DNA of 64,000 nt from Flavobacterium sp. Lineage in GTDB: Bacteria; Bacteroidota; Bacteroidia; Flavobacteriales; Flavobacteriaceae. Positions 53,642-63,433 of this stretch are shown in pieces (position 1 is the first letter of the stretch; each line of letters starts with the position of its first letter). The notes below the pieces were generated by a model. It was not told the origin of the DNA. It saw only the letters and a list, made by a program, of their open reading frames with translations, and did not search any database. The DNA lies in contig NZ_SEBR01000009.1 of NCBI RefSeq assembly GCF_004295795.1, positions 1 through 64,000 on the forward strand. The letters are read 5' to 3'. The position numbers were made by a program, and so were the translations under genes.

Positions 53642-54124
53642 TTAGAAATATGGCATTTCGCCATTATCTTCTCCATTGTTATTCAATTTCATTTCTTTGA
53701 ATATCTTAACTAACTGAGCGCCTTGTTCCGTTACAATGGATGGAATTTTTATGTTCTGGGATTGTTCACTTCCTCCACACGCGGCGCAGAATTCATAATA
53801 ACCTATTATCTTTTTCTGTTTGTAAAACAGCAGGATATGTCTTGGGTAATAACAGTCGGCCAAAGTGCCAATTTCCGGTGGCGAAAACAGGACTTTGAAA
53901 ATTTTATAGGATTGATCTGCATTTAAGCTTATGTCATCGACAAACTTTGTATTCTCAATTTGCAGGTCGTTATCCGTAAATTTTAATGCTGCGGTTCTAT
54001 GGTGATTATATGAGACTAATCTGATAGCGTCATATTGATTGATGAATATCGATACTTCATCATTTTTTTTATTGCAAGACAAAAAACACGCAGCGAACAA
54101 AAAAGGCAGTAAGGCTTTGAACAT
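53642..54124 (-). CDS. Lipoprotein of unknown function
   Basis: The 160-residue product has a lipoprotein signal (MFKALLPFLFAACFLSCNKK, lipobox FLSC) and is expected at a membrane surface. The mature part is mixed, with a late segment YYEFCAACGGSEQSQ that contains a cysteine pair, and no known domain. Similar small lipoproteins are common in Flavobacteriaceae. It lies 9 bases downstream of the next gene and may share its transcript. Confidence 0.7.
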   Translation of the reverse strand: MFKALLPFLFAACFLSCNKKNDEVSIFINQYDAIRLVSYNHHRTAALKFTDNDLQIENTKFVDDISLNADQSYKIFKVLFSPPEIGTLADCYYPRHILLFYKQKKIIGYYEFCAACGGSEQSQNIKIPSIVTEQGAQLVKIFKEMKLNNNGEDNGEMPYF

Positions 54125-54133
54125 AACTTGATT

Positions 54134-54469
54134 TTAGTATTTACAACGATCGATAACAGATTTGTTCCAGTATATCCAAGCCACGACTCGTGATCTATTC
54201 CCGATGCTCGCTATCATTTTTATGGAGTTCCGGCGTCGCCATAATTCTGGACATGAACACATCGTGCCTTTTGTGCGATAGATTTTAGTAGCATACCAAA
54301 TTCCGAAAACCAGCGCGATTGCCAGGATAACAATGCAAATCAACAATCTCGTGGTTGATGGATTCGGTAAGTAAATAATCCCAGAGACGAACAGCGCAAA
54401 CAGTACAGGCGAGGCCACAATTTGCAGCCAACCCACGATTTCCGTTATGCGTTCGAAAATTCTTGACAT
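54134..54469 (-). CDS. Small two-helix membrane protein, C-terminus possibly frameshifted
   Basis: The 111-residue product has two membrane helices at about 14-35 (VGWLQIVASPVLFALFVSGI) and 46-63 (LICIVILAIALVFGIWYATK). The start at 54469 follows directly on the DUF885 gene stop. The C-terminus beyond residue 68 is atypical (TMCSCPELWRRRNSIKMIAS); one frame over, the same bases read FMSRIMATPELHKNDSEHRE and then stop at 54195, a more natural soluble tail. A one-base indel near 54255 would therefore restore a shorter protein. Function unknown. Confidence 0.5.
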   Translation of the reverse strand: MSRIFERITEIVGWLQIVASPVLFALFVSGIIYLPNPSTTRLLICIVILAIALVFGIWYATKIYRTKGTMCSCPELWRRRNSIKMIASIGNRSRVVAWIYWNKSVIDRCKY

Positions 54470-56247
54470 CACATTTTGCTTTTTATCCAATTGTCGATCT
54501 TGCGTTCCAAAAGTGCCAACGGCATCACGCCACTTTCCAAAATGCGAGCGTGGAATTCCTTGATGTCGAACTTTTTACCCAATTCTTTCTCGGCTTTTTT
54601 GCGCAACTCGATAATTTTCAATTGGCCGATCTTGTAAGACAAAGCTTGTCCCGGCATCGCCATGTAACGCTCGACTTCCATCACGATTCCATCGGCAGGT
54701 TCGGCTTCGTTTTCCATTTTGTATGCAATGGCCTGTTCGCGCGTCCAACCTTTCCAGTGCAAGCCAGTGTCGACGACAAGTCGCGTGGCACGTAGCATTT
54801 CGCTTCCCAACATCCCGAAATATTGAAATGGATCGTTGTACAAACCAAGTTCTTTCCCAAGACTTTCCGTGTACAAAGCCCAGCCTTCACCTTCGGCTCC
54901 AAACCAAGCGAATTTCCTGAAATCGGGCAATTCCTTGTTTTCCTGCTGTAGTGAAATCTGGAAATGATGCCCTGGAATCGCCTCGTGCAGGAACAGATCC
55001 TCGTCCGCATAATAATTGTAGTTTTTCACATCGGGAATCGGAACATAGAAAATTCCAGGTCGCGAACCGTCGGCGGCGCCTTGAATGTATTCTGCCGAAG
55101 CCGTTTTCTCGCGGAAAGCTTCGGTGCGACGAATCTCGAAAGGCGTTTTGGGCTGAAGCGAAAAAAACTTGTCGACGTTCGGTTTGATGATGTTGTGGAT
55201 GCGCTCGAAATTGGCGATCACTTGTTCGGGCTTTGTGAAAGGCTTGAGTTCTTTTCGCTCGCGCACGTAGTTGAAAAAATCCTTGATATCGCCTTTGAAA
55301 CCTACTTGTTGCTTGACTTTTTCCATTTCCGCACGCAATCTCGCCACTTCCTTGAGTCCGAGTTCGTGGATTTGGTCGGGTGTCATGTTCGTGGTCGTCG
55401 TCCATTGTTTTACGTAAACTTTGTATGCTTCTTTCCCGAAAGGCAATGCGCCGTAACCGCTGGTTTGGCGAGACGCAGGCAAATATTCGTTCTTGAGGAA
55501 GTCGACCATTTGTTTGAACTTCGGTTCGAGTTTTTGCGAAATTACATCAGAATAAGCTCGCGTGATTTCCTGTTTGGTCGCATCCGAAAAATCTTTCGGC
55601 ATCGATTTGACCGTCGTGTAAAACAGATTTTTTTCGACAGTTCCGGTAATCATCTCCTCGAATTGCGGAATCACTTTCGCGGTCAGCGATTTTGGCAGAA
55701 CGACTTTTTGTTCCAGACCTTTTTTCATGTAAACCATGGCCGAATCCATCCAAACGGCATATTTTTCCATTCGCGCCAAAAAGTTGCGATAGTCTTTTTC
55801 GGTCTTGAACGGTTGCGCCGATTCTCCGCCGGCCAATTGCGCCATCGTAAGCGGCGTTCCGTAAAATTGATTTATCGGGATCAGGTTCGTTTTGTGTTGC
55901 AGCAGTTCCAAACCGACTTCCGTTTCCCAGTCGATAATGTCATAACTGATCTTTTCTTCAGATGAAAGTCCTGTCGTATCCACATTTTTGAGTTCTGACT
56001 GATAATTCTCGAAGAACTTTTTCTGTTCAAGCCGATACGAATCTGTCATCTCGAACGCAAGTTGGTCGTTGTATTCGTTCTGTCCGTTCAGGGTCGCGTC
56101 CAAAGGATTCAACTTGTTCTTGTCGTCGAAATAACTCTTGGTCAACGCTGAAAAATCCATATCCTGTTTTTGCTCCGATTTTTTGCAATTCACGAAAACT
56201 GCGGCCACAATCGCCATTACTGAAATCCTGTAAACTATCTTTTTCAT
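54469..56247 (-). CDS. DUF885-family lipoprotein, putative peptidase
   Basis: This 592-residue protein has a lipoprotein signal (MKKIVYRISVMAIVAAVFVN, Cys follows) and a mature DUF885 domain over most of its length. Motifs include KTLYIPYGALPFGKEAY-like helix pairs, the metal-type motif LHEAIPGHHFQ near residue 425, and a closing RILESGVMPLALLE. DUF885 proteins are M32/M3-like in fold and thought to be secreted metallopeptidases. ATG at 56247 is preferred because it begins the signal peptide directly after the upstream stop (1-base gap). It probably degrades peptides at the cell surface; the substrate is unknown. Confidence 0.88.
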   Translation of the reverse strand: MKKIVYRISVMAIVAAVFVNCKKSEQKQDMDFSALTKSYFDDKNKLNPLDATLNGQNEYNDQLAFEMTDSYRLEQKKFFENYQSELKNVDTTGLSSEEKISYDIIDWETEVGLELLQHKTNLIPINQFYGTPLTMAQLAGGESAQPFKTEKDYRNFLARMEKYAVWMDSAMVYMKKGLEQKVVLPKSLTAKVIPQFEEMITGTVEKNLFYTTVKSMPKDFSDATKQEITRAYSDVISQKLEPKFKQMVDFLKNEYLPASRQTSGYGALPFGKEAYKVYVKQWTTTTNMTPDQIHELGLKEVARLRAEMEKVKQQVGFKGDIKDFFNYVRERKELKPFTKPEQVIANFERIHNIIKPNVDKFFSLQPKTPFEIRRTEAFREKTASAEYIQGAADGSRPGIFYVPIPDVKNYNYYADEDLFLHEAIPGHHFQISLQQENKELPDFRKFAWFGAEGEGWALYTESLGKELGLYNDPFQYFGMLGSEMLRATRLVVDTGLHWKGWTREQAIAYKMENEAEPADGIVMEVERYMAMPGQALSYKIGQLKIIELRKKAEKELGKKFDIKEFHARILESGVMPLALLERKIDNWIKSKM

Positions 56248-56248
56248 A

Positions 56249-56602
56249 TTATCCGTGATAAACGCGTGAGGCGACAATTTTTCCGTTTTCCACTTCGAGC
56301 ACTTCGGCGACCAACAAATCGTCTTCGCCTTCGAGTTCGCGCACGTATTCCATAAACACCTGGCGTTCGTTCGCGGTCAATGCTGTGATTTTATAGAAAA
56401 GCGTCGGCAAGCGATCGAAAGCGTCTTGCCACCAAGCGCGCATGGCGTCTTTTCCCGTAACCAGTCCGTTTGTTTCGGGCTGTCGGATTTTTAGTTTCGG
56501 GCTATAATGTTTGGCATCGTCGTGGTAAAGCGACAGCAGGCGCTCGAGATCTTTGGCGTTGAAAGCGTCCATCCACTGAACGGCGATATTTTCTACGGAC
56601 AT
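56249..56602 (-). CDS. NTF2-like (SnoaL-type) protein
   Basis: The 117-residue protein has the cone-shaped NTF2-like fold pattern: an N-terminal helix SVENIAVQWMDAFNAKDLER, the turn SLYHDDAKHYSPK, then WWQDAFDRLPTLFYKITA and closing strands. The family is used by many small ligand-binding or isomerase proteins. It ends 1 base before the start of the DUF885 gene and shares its operon. The role is unknown. Confidence 0.85.
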   Translation of the reverse strand: MSVENIAVQWMDAFNAKDLERLLSLYHDDAKHYSPKLKIRQPETNGLVTGKDAMRAWWQDAFDRLPTLFYKITALTANERQVFMEYVRELEGEDDLLVAEVLEVENGKIVASRVYHG

Positions 56603-56641
56603 TTTAAGGAATTTGAAATTTCCCTAAAAGTACAAAAATGT

Positions 56642-56944
56642 TCAAGCCGCGTGCACATCGGAATCCAACCACAAAAGTTCGTTGAGGCAAGGATTGGCGC
56701 TCATGATGAGTTGCCACTTCTGTCGCTCTTTCCACTTCTTGATATCGCGCGCCCTGTTTTCGGCCAACGCGATATTTTTGAACGTCTCGAAATAAATCAA
56801 ATGAGCCGGTTGCATGTCTCTCGAAAACGCCGAACAAGCGATCTGTCGGTGTTCGTTGAGTTTGTCGGATAAATCATCTGTCGCGCCAACATATAGATAG
56901 GTGCGCGTCGCATTGGTCAAAATGTAGAGATAAGAAAATTGCAT
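56642..56944 (-). CDS. GIY-YIG nuclease-superfamily protein
   Basis: The 100-residue protein opens with YLYILTN and has YLYVGATDDL near residue 19, the GIY...YIG signature in its common YLY...YVG form, then AFSRDMQPAHLIYFE and the basic segment RARDIKKWKERQKWQL. ATG at 56944 is chosen because it begins just before the signature. These small UvrC-like single-domain proteins are common in Flavobacteriaceae; DNA cleavage is not shown for most of them. Confidence 0.88.
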   Translation of the reverse strand: MQFSYLYILTNATRTYLYVGATDDLSDKLNEHRQIACSAFSRDMQPAHLIYFETFKNIALAENRARDIKKWKERQKWQLIMSANPCLNELLWLDSDVHAA

Positions 56945-57013
56945 GGCGTATAACTTTTGAGGCAAGTTACAGCGATACAATTTTTGTCGATTACAGAAAA
57001 TCTGTAAAAAATG

Positions 57014-58867
57014 TTAATGTTTTGTGGCGTACGGATTGTCGTTCAAAGCAGTGAGGAAAGCGATAATTTGTTTGATCTCTTGGTCGCTCAGGTCAAGCGC
57101 ATCGCCCGAAAGCGTCTGGTTTGTGACAGACAATCCCAAACCGCTTCCGCCGCCTTTGTTGTAAAAATCCATGACTTGTTCGAGCGTCGAATAAGCACCG
57201 TTGTGAAAATAGGGCGCGGTCAAAGCGCTGTTGCGAACCGTCACGGTCTTGAACGATTGGTTGTAGATCCAAGCGGTTTTTTCGGTAGCCGATTTGTTCG
57301 AAATCCTACCCAAATCGGCATCGGCCAACTTCGTGCCCGGATTTTGCTGCAGGCCCAAAACCTCGCTTTCGTTCTCGTTGAACAAAGGCGGGACCAAGCC
57401 CGAAAAAGTAGGAGCGAAGTGGCAAGTGGCGCAATTTGCCTTTCCCATGAACAGATTGAAACCCTTTTTCGCGTCAGCAGAAAGTTCGTCAGATTCGCCC
57501 CTGACATACTTGTCGAAAGCGCTGTTGTGCGATTGAAGCGATAAAACATAAGACGACAAAGCCTTTGTGATCGCCTCGCGGTCGGTGATTTTTTTCTTGA
57601 AAGCCTTTTTCGCCAAATTCGAATAAGCGGTGTTGGCGTTTACTTTTTCGAGAATATATTGGTATTGTGTGTTGAATTCGTCTTTGTTGAAAAGCACGTG
57701 TTCGGCTTGCTGTTCGAGTCCGAAGGCGCGCAAATCGTAGAAAAAACGGTCGGCGTAAACTGCATTCAGAAGCGTCGGCGAATTTCTCAGCACGGTTTTT
57801 CCAGAAACGTTGCCTTGCGATTTCGGCTTTCCGTCGGTGAACGCCAATTCCGGATTGTGGCAAGTCGCACAACTCATTTTTGCGTCCGAACTCAACGAAT
57901 TGTCATAAAAAAGTCGCTTTCCGAGTTCTTGCAAGGCTGCGTTGTTTTCGGCCGGCGTCAATTCCGTAAAGAAATAAGGATTCAGGAAATCCGAAGCGAA
58001 AATCGACTGGCTTTTCGGATTCCAAGATGAAAATTGTTGTAGATCGACATCGGGATTTTTGGCCAGTCCGGTTTGCCCGAGTGCTTTGTACAAAGGATCG
58101 ACGTGCTGTCTGAAAAAAGTCAGCCGGTCGAAAGTCTCAAAATCAGGATTCGATTTGAGATACGAAATCGCCTTTTCAAAACGCGAATCGATGTCAGCAT
58201 AAAATTTCTGGTCGGATTGTCCGCGGAAAAACGCACGCATTCCTTCAAGAGAAGCGACAGATTCTGCGATTCCGTTCAAAGTTCCCGGCGTGTCAAAGCC
58301 CGAAACGCCAAGCGAAAAAATCCGGATGAGTTGCAATCGCATCGCATCGACTTCAGAAAATTGGGCAAAATTGCGCTGTTTCAAACCGCGGTGCAACATG
58401 CCGTAACTCGACAGCAATTTCTGGGAAACGACCGCGAGTTTGCTGCGTTCTTCGGCCAATTCGGCATCGTTCATTGCGGCCATTTCGTCCAAAACCTGCA
58501 AGCCTTCGGGATCTTTGATACTTGTCACGTTCCCTTCGGATTCATTTTGCAGCAAAGGCGCGCCGTTGAGATAACCTGTCGTGAATTCGGGATAGTAGAA
58601 CGCGAGATAAAACTCGATTTTCTTGTATTTCAGACGCGTCTCGGCAATCGTCTTGCGAACGTTTTCGCCCGATTTCGGCTGTTTGTGGAAAGCGCGCGCG
58701 GCTTCGTCCAAAGCTTTTACGGATTGCATCAGATCGTCGGTCGCATCGGACACGAAAGTGTTCACCGGGCGATATTTTTCATCGGACACAAACGAATTGG
58801 AACTGAACCAAAGCGTGGCGATTCCGGCGAAAAACAGCAATAACAATAGGAGGTCTTTTTTTGGCAT
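57014..58867 (-). CDS. Di-haem cytochrome c peroxidase family protein
   Basis: The 617-residue protein has an N-terminal membrane anchor (KDLLLLLLFFAGIATLWF), an N-terminal helical region of ~280 residues and a C-terminal peroxidase domain (about 300-617). That domain carries two c-type haem motifs: CATCHNPELAFTDG near 335 and CATCHFAPTFSG near 483, with the flanking RLFYDNSLSSDAKMS and ALTAPYFHNGAYSTL typical of the MauG/CcpA type. It reduces hydrogen peroxide or oxidises a protein partner in the periplasm. The large helical N-terminus is unusual compared with the usual ~350-residue enzymes. It ends a few bases before the leucine-rich-repeat gene region. Confidence 0.9.
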   Translation of the reverse strand: MPKKDLLLLLLFFAGIATLWFSSNSFVSDEKYRPVNTFVSDATDDLMQSVKALDEAARAFHKQPKSGENVRKTIAETRLKYKKIEFYLAFYYPEFTTGYLNGAPLLQNESEGNVTSIKDPEGLQVLDEMAAMNDAELAEERSKLAVVSQKLLSSYGMLHRGLKQRNFAQFSEVDAMRLQLIRIFSLGVSGFDTPGTLNGIAESVASLEGMRAFFRGQSDQKFYADIDSRFEKAISYLKSNPDFETFDRLTFFRQHVDPLYKALGQTGLAKNPDVDLQQFSSWNPKSQSIFASDFLNPYFFTELTPAENNAALQELGKRLFYDNSLSSDAKMSCATCHNPELAFTDGKPKSQGNVSGKTVLRNSPTLLNAVYADRFFYDLRAFGLEQQAEHVLFNKDEFNTQYQYILEKVNANTAYSNLAKKAFKKKITDREAITKALSSYVLSLQSHNSAFDKYVRGESDELSADAKKGFNLFMGKANCATCHFAPTFSGLVPPLFNENESEVLGLQQNPGTKLADADLGRISNKSATEKTAWIYNQSFKTVTVRNSALTAPYFHNGAYSTLEQVMDFYNKGGGSGLGLSVTNQTLSGDALDLSDQEIKQIIAFLTALNDNPYATKH

Positions 58868-58873
58868 GACAAA

Positions 58874-59794
58874 TCAATTTGCGATTATGCGACAGTTGGG
58901 CAAAGCTTTTTTGAGACGTAAAATCTCGTTTTTTGAAATCGGATTTCCGGTCAGGATCACGGTTTTGAGTTTGGAATTCGACGGGATTTCCAGCGGAAGT
59001 TTCGCAATGTCGTTTTGGGACAAAATCAGCAATTCAAGATTATGCATCCTGAAAACTTCTGAAGGAATTTCAGCAATCACATTATGGCTCAAAGTCAGTG
59101 ATTTCAAGGCTTTCAACTCGAAAATTGCTGTCGGGAGCAATCGCAGTTGGTTGAATTCGAGATTGAGGATTTCAAGCGATTTGAGTTTGTGCCAACTGCC
59201 GTCGATCTCGTAAAATTGGTTGTAACCGAGATTGAGCGAACGCAGCCTTTTGAGGTCGAAAAATCCTGCGGGCAAAGCGTGCAATTGGTTGTATTCGAGA
59301 TCGAGAACCGAGAGTTTCTTGCAACTCCCTATTTGCGTAGGAAGCGCCGTCAACTGATTGGCCGACAAGTGCAAATCCTCGAGTTTCCGGAGTTTCCCAA
59401 TTTCATTCGGAAGTGAGGTCAGGTAATTGTTCGCCAGATCGAGACGCGTCAACTTGCCATATTTTCCGACGTCTGACGGAACGTATTTGAGCGCGTTGAA
59501 ACGGAAATCGAGCACTTCGAGCTTGGTGAGTTCGAACAGCGAAGGTTCCCAGAATTCGACGAAATTGTTCATGAGGTTAATGAACCGAAGTTCGGTGAGA
59601 TACTTGATTTGCGTCGGAACGAAAAACGTCTGCGTGTCTCGCAAATTGAGTTGTCTCGCCTTTGGATTATCGGCGAAAGCCTCGCTCACAGACGTATACA
59701 TTTTTCCGGCATCGGCCGATGGATAACGGGTTTGGGAAAAGCAGACGCAACAGATCAGCAGCGAAATTCCCATTGAGATTCTGGACATTTTCAT
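58874..59794 (-). CDS. Secreted leucine-rich-repeat protein
   Basis: The 306-residue protein has a signal peptide (about 1-21, ending CVCFSQ) and then about nine leucine-rich repeats of 23 residues, such as LTRLDLANNYLTSLPNEIGK and LEDLHLSANQLTALPTQIGS. It is exported and likely forms a curved solenoid that binds another protein. It lies directly upstream of the peroxidase gene (6-base gap), so the two share a transcript. The ligand is unknown. Confidence 0.9.
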   Translation of the reverse strand: MKMSRISMGISLLICCVCFSQTRYPSADAGKMYTSVSEAFADNPKARQLNLRDTQTFFVPTQIKYLTELRFINLMNNFVEFWEPSLFELTKLEVLDFRFNALKYVPSDVGKYGKLTRLDLANNYLTSLPNEIGKLRKLEDLHLSANQLTALPTQIGSCKKLSVLDLEYNQLHALPAGFFDLKRLRSLNLGYNQFYEIDGSWHKLKSLEILNLEFNQLRLLPTAIFELKALKSLTLSHNVIAEIPSEVFRMHNLELLILSQNDIAKLPLEIPSNSKLKTVILTGNPISKNEILRLKKALPNCRIIAN

Positions 59795-59867
59795 GAAATT
59801 TATAAAACGGAAGTAGGGGAAACCTCAATTTCCCCTGACTTGCCATTTTGTATTCGAAAAATGATTC

Positions 59868-62800
59868 TTATTTGGTCAAAACCTTGAACGATTCCTGTTT
59901 TCCGTCGACTTCGAGTTTCAGAATGTAGACCGATGCTTTTTTGATGAAAGCCGTAACGTCGAGTTCGAGGCGTTGCGATCCGTTTTCGATCGTGACATTA
60001 TCCGAGGCATAAACTACTTTTCCGGTCAAATCCACGAGCTGGACTTTCGCTTTTCCAACCGACGCATTGGCCAATTCGATGAAAAGTTGTCCGCCTGTCG
60101 GATTCGGGTACACGCGGTTTTTGTTTGCGGCCGTAATGTCTTCCACCGACAATCCGATGTGGTTTTCGTTCGAGAACACAAGAGAAGCCGATGCGTTGAT
60201 CGTGACTTGGTTTTCTGTCGCGTCAATTTGTGGCGCATTCGAAGCGTCCGGATGTTGGATCGAGAAAAATCCGTAAACATGGTCTGGAGAAAAATTCAAA
60301 CCTGTCGGTTCAGAACCTGCCGGCATCGAGCCCCAAAGTTTCACGCGTGGCTGGCTTTGGTTGTGATCTGGCGTGATCATCCAGATGTAGTTCAGTCCGC
60401 CGTCTTGGCAAACCCAGAGATTTCCGCGATCGTCGAAAGTCAGGTTGTCGTTTCCGTCGCCCCAAGGTTCGGTGAAAGTGCCGTTTGCCGTTTCGATTCC
60501 GTACGATTTTCCGCCTGCAAAAGTCTGGAATTCAGAAATGGTCATGCCATTGTCCTTGAAATCGTAGATGCGGTCGTAGCCTTTTGCCGTGAAGTAGATT
60601 TTTCCCGTAATCGGATGGATTTCGACGTCTTCCACACCATTGAAACTCGTTCCTCCGACTGCCAGCGCGACGCTGTTCAGGTTGTTTCTGTCGGCTTGCG
60701 TATCGTTCGGAACTTCAATCCAAACGCCAGTTGAGCTGCTGGGATCTTGTCCGGAAAGCGGCAAATTGAGTTTCAGCACGTAAACCGTTCCATTGCGCAA
60801 ATCGCCCGGCGTGTCCATGATGTACTTGTAGACGCAGTGTGTTCCGCCGTCTTCTCCGTAATAAGCGGTCGTTCCGTCGTTTGAAATCACGACATTTTCG
60901 TGGTTCATGCGTCCCATTGCCCAAAGTTTCTCCTGTCCGTTTCCGTAATCGCGCACTTTTGCCGTTTCCGGATCGATTTCAACAAGCCAGCCCACGTCCT
61001 GATAGCCGTCAGCATTACCGTCGCCGGCGTTCGTAGATTCTTCGGCAGTGACGACCGTTCCCCAAGGTGTTACGCCGCCCGAGCAGTTACGGGTCGTGGA
61101 AACCAAAGTGTTGTTGTAGAAATCCACGGCTCTTGAATCGGTTACGTTCCAAAGATTCGTCGTCGCGTTAAGGTTCAGGTTCAGGATCGAAACGCCTCCC
61201 GGTGTATTTTCGTGGTTTACCGACAAATAGCCGTTCGTGCTGCTGTTGTTGATCCCGATGTAAGCCGTGTAATCGTGCAAGCCAGGAACGGTTGCGATAT
61301 TGGCTTCGGTCATCGTCATGTAAGCGTCGCCTTGCTTGAACAAAAGCTGGAATTTGTGTTCTGTCGGATAGATCAGAACAGGAGTTTGAGCCGTTGGTTG
61401 GATCGAGGTAAAGCAACTGATGTGGTCGTCGTTGCAATCGATCGAAAGGTCTTCGAAGTTTTTGAGATACAAGTCAAAACGCATGTCAGAACTTGTCAAG
61501 GCGTCGTTGTGAAGCTCGACCGCGATTCGGTTTACGCCTTGTACCAAAGCCGTCTTCGGAACAAAATACGTCTGGTAGATGTTCTCGTCTATGTTGTTGA
61601 CATTGCTCAAGGCCAAAGTCGAGTAGGAAACCGTTCCTGTTGGAAGGTTGGAACGCACGACCTCGATTCCGTTCACGTAAATTATCACGCCGTCGTCGCG
61701 ACGCACGCCAAGTTCCAGCTGAGTGGCGACATCGGCCAAATCAACGTTGAAATCCTTGACAAAATAACTCGTCGGATATTTGTTTGAAGCATCCGATCCG
61801 AAAGAAATCACGGTATTTACAGGATCGCCATACCCGAACGGTGCATAATTGTGACTCCACGTCGACACGTCATTTGATGCCGAATGCCAGTTTTGTCCGT
61901 CGAAATTCGTTCCGCTATCGGAATATTTCCATTGTGAATCCTTGGCGATCGGGAAATCAGTGACAACATAAGGATCAGGTTCGTTTGATTCGGGCAAACC
62001 TTCCACGATTACGTTCAGACGCGTATCTGAACTCGAGGCACTTCTTTGGTGCAATTCGATCGCGATCACGTTGTTTCCGTCGACCAATGTGTTTGGAACG
62101 GTGTACTCGTTCCAGGCTGTTTCGGCCGCGCCGTCGATCGTTTCGGCAGAATAAGAGTTGTAAGTCACCGCTCCGGACGGCATGTTCGAACGGATCGCCT
62201 CGACGCCATTGATGTAAACGATAACGCCGTCGTCGCGCATGATTCGGAATTTCAGCATATCGAACGCTTGCGCGGACGGAACGTTGATGTTTTTTCGGAA
62301 ATAGTAAGTCGGATATTTATTCGAAGCACTTGGCCCGAAGGACAAAGTCGTCGCCATGCCCGGATCGCCGTAGCCAAGTGGCGCGTTTCCGCTCAACCAA
62401 TTCGCATCGTCATAAGTTGACGCTTGCCAGGCCGTTCCCAAATCCTCTCCCAAATCGTGGTATTTCCAGGACGAATTTTCGGCAACCAAAACCGGATCGA
62501 TTTGAGAAAGTCCGTCGAGTTTTACGTCCAGGCGAATGTCAGAACTCGAAGCGCTTCTTTGGTGCAGTTCGATCGCAATCACGTTTTGTCCGTTTGTAAG
62601 CAAATTCGGGATCACGTAATCGTTCCAGGCAGTTTCGGCGGCTCCGTCGATGGTCTCGGCAGAATACATGTTGTAGGCAATCATTCCCGTAGGCATATTC
62701 GAGCGGATCGCCTCGACGCCATTCACGTAAATCACGACACCATCGTCTCTTTGTACCGAAAATTTCAGATCATCGAAAGAAGCGCCGTTGGCAATGTCGA

Positions 62801-63182
62801 TGGTTTTTCTGAAGTAATACGTCGGATATTTATTGGAAGCACTCGGCCCGAACGTCAAAGTCGTCGCCATGCCCGAATCGCCGTAGCCAAGTGGCGCATT
62901 TCCGCTCGCCCAATTCGCGTCGTCGTAGTTCGATTCTTTCCAGGCCGTGCCCAAATCCTGGCCTTGGTCGTTGAATTTCCAGCCGCTTCCGGCCGCGAAG
63001 ATGTTGGTCTCGATTGGATCGAATGCGGTCGTTGCCGCGATTTTCGTCGCTTTGGTAGTTGCGGCGACTTCGGTTTTTTCGACCGGCTTTGGCATCGTGT
63101 ACGAGAACATCCGTCCTGACGCGTATCCAAAAGCACCCAAAATCGAAAAAGCCGTTCCTAACAGAAGTACTTTTTGTTTCAT
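59868..63182 (-). CDS. Large PhoX-like (DUF839) surface protein with triple repeat and T9SS sorting domain
   Basis: The 1104-residue protein has an N-terminal signal peptide. Three tandem modules (about 55-225, 230-405, 410-585), each with a WKY/WKF-x-D start, LGYGD, SNKYPTYYFRK and RDDGVIIYVNG, are probably carbohydrate-binding or adhesive domains, the first two highly alike. Residues about 600-1005 form a PhoX/DUF839-type beta-propeller (SRAVDFYNNTLVSTTRNCSG, GVTPWGTVVTAEESTN, FSPDHVYGFFSIQHPD), related to calcium-dependent phosphatases. The last ~75 residues (VYPNPTGGQLFIEL and a final FKVLTK) are a type A T9SS sorting domain, so it is exported through the type IX system to the surface. 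TAGTTTTG at 63216-63209 is a plausible -7 element. Confidence 0.9.
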   Translation of the reverse strand: MKQKVLLLGTAFSILGAFGYASGRMFSYTMPKPVEKTEVAATTKATKIAATTAFDPIETNIFAAGSGWKFNDQGQDLGTAWKESNYDDANWASGNAPLGYGDSGMATTLTFGPSASNKYPTYYFRKTIDIANGASFDDLKFSVQRDDGVVIYVNGVEAIRSNMPTGMIAYNMYSAETIDGAAETAWNDYVIPNLLTNGQNVIAIELHQRSASSSDIRLDVKLDGLSQIDPVLVAENSSWKYHDLGEDLGTAWQASTYDDANWLSGNAPLGYGDPGMATTLSFGPSASNKYPTYYFRKNINVPSAQAFDMLKFRIMRDDGVIVYINGVEAIRSNMPSGAVTYNSYSAETIDGAAETAWNEYTVPNTLVDGNNVIAIELHQRSASSSDTRLNVIVEGLPESNEPDPYVVTDFPIAKDSQWKYSDSGTNFDGQNWHSASNDVSTWSHNYAPFGYGDPVNTVISFGSDASNKYPTSYFVKDFNVDLADVATQLELGVRRDDGVIIYVNGIEVVRSNLPTGTVSYSTLALSNVNNIDENIYQTYFVPKTALVQGVNRIAVELHNDALTSSDMRFDLYLKNFEDLSIDCNDDHISCFTSIQPTAQTPVLIYPTEHKFQLLFKQGDAYMTMTEANIATVPGLHDYTAYIGINNSSTNGYLSVNHENTPGGVSILNLNLNATTNLWNVTDSRAVDFYNNTLVSTTRNCSGGVTPWGTVVTAEESTNAGDGNADGYQDVGWLVEIDPETAKVRDYGNGQEKLWAMGRMNHENVVISNDGTTAYYGEDGGTHCVYKYIMDTPGDLRNGTVYVLKLNLPLSGQDPSSSTGVWIEVPNDTQADRNNLNSVALAVGGTSFNGVEDVEIHPITGKIYFTAKGYDRIYDFKDNGMTISEFQTFAGGKSYGIETANGTFTEPWGDGNDNLTFDDRGNLWVCQDGGLNYIWMITPDHNQSQPRVKLWGSMPAGSEPTGLNFSPDHVYGFFSIQHPDASNAPQIDATENQVTINASASLVFSNENHIGLSVEDITAANKNRVYPNPTGGQLFIELANASVGKAKVQLVDLTGKVVYASDNVTIENGSQRLELDVTAFIKKASVYILKLEVDGKQESFKVLTK

Positions 63183-63433
63183 TGCAGAAATTGTTGGTTT
63201 GTTTTCTGCAAAACTACTTCGTCAATATGACTGGCTCACGAAGTCGCGGTTATCGAATCTTTATCGATTGGACGCTTTTTTAAATCGGGGTTAAGCTTGT
63301 AAGTTGCTGGAAATAGGCGCGTTTTGGCTTTCGGAAACATTGTGGTAATGCGATCCGGAATTTTCATAAACTTCGCGAAACACAAGGGTAACTTTCTAGT
63401 TTCGACGAACGGCGATTGCCAAAAGTTGTCGGT

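Noticed and set aside
54964..55965. Long plus-strand ORF of 333 codons
   Set aside because: It is antisense to the DUF885 gene, with Arg/Phe/Val-rich shadow composition and no domain.
58073..58843. Plus-strand ORF of 256 codons
   Set aside because: Antisense shadow of the peroxidase gene, composition typical of a reversed frame.
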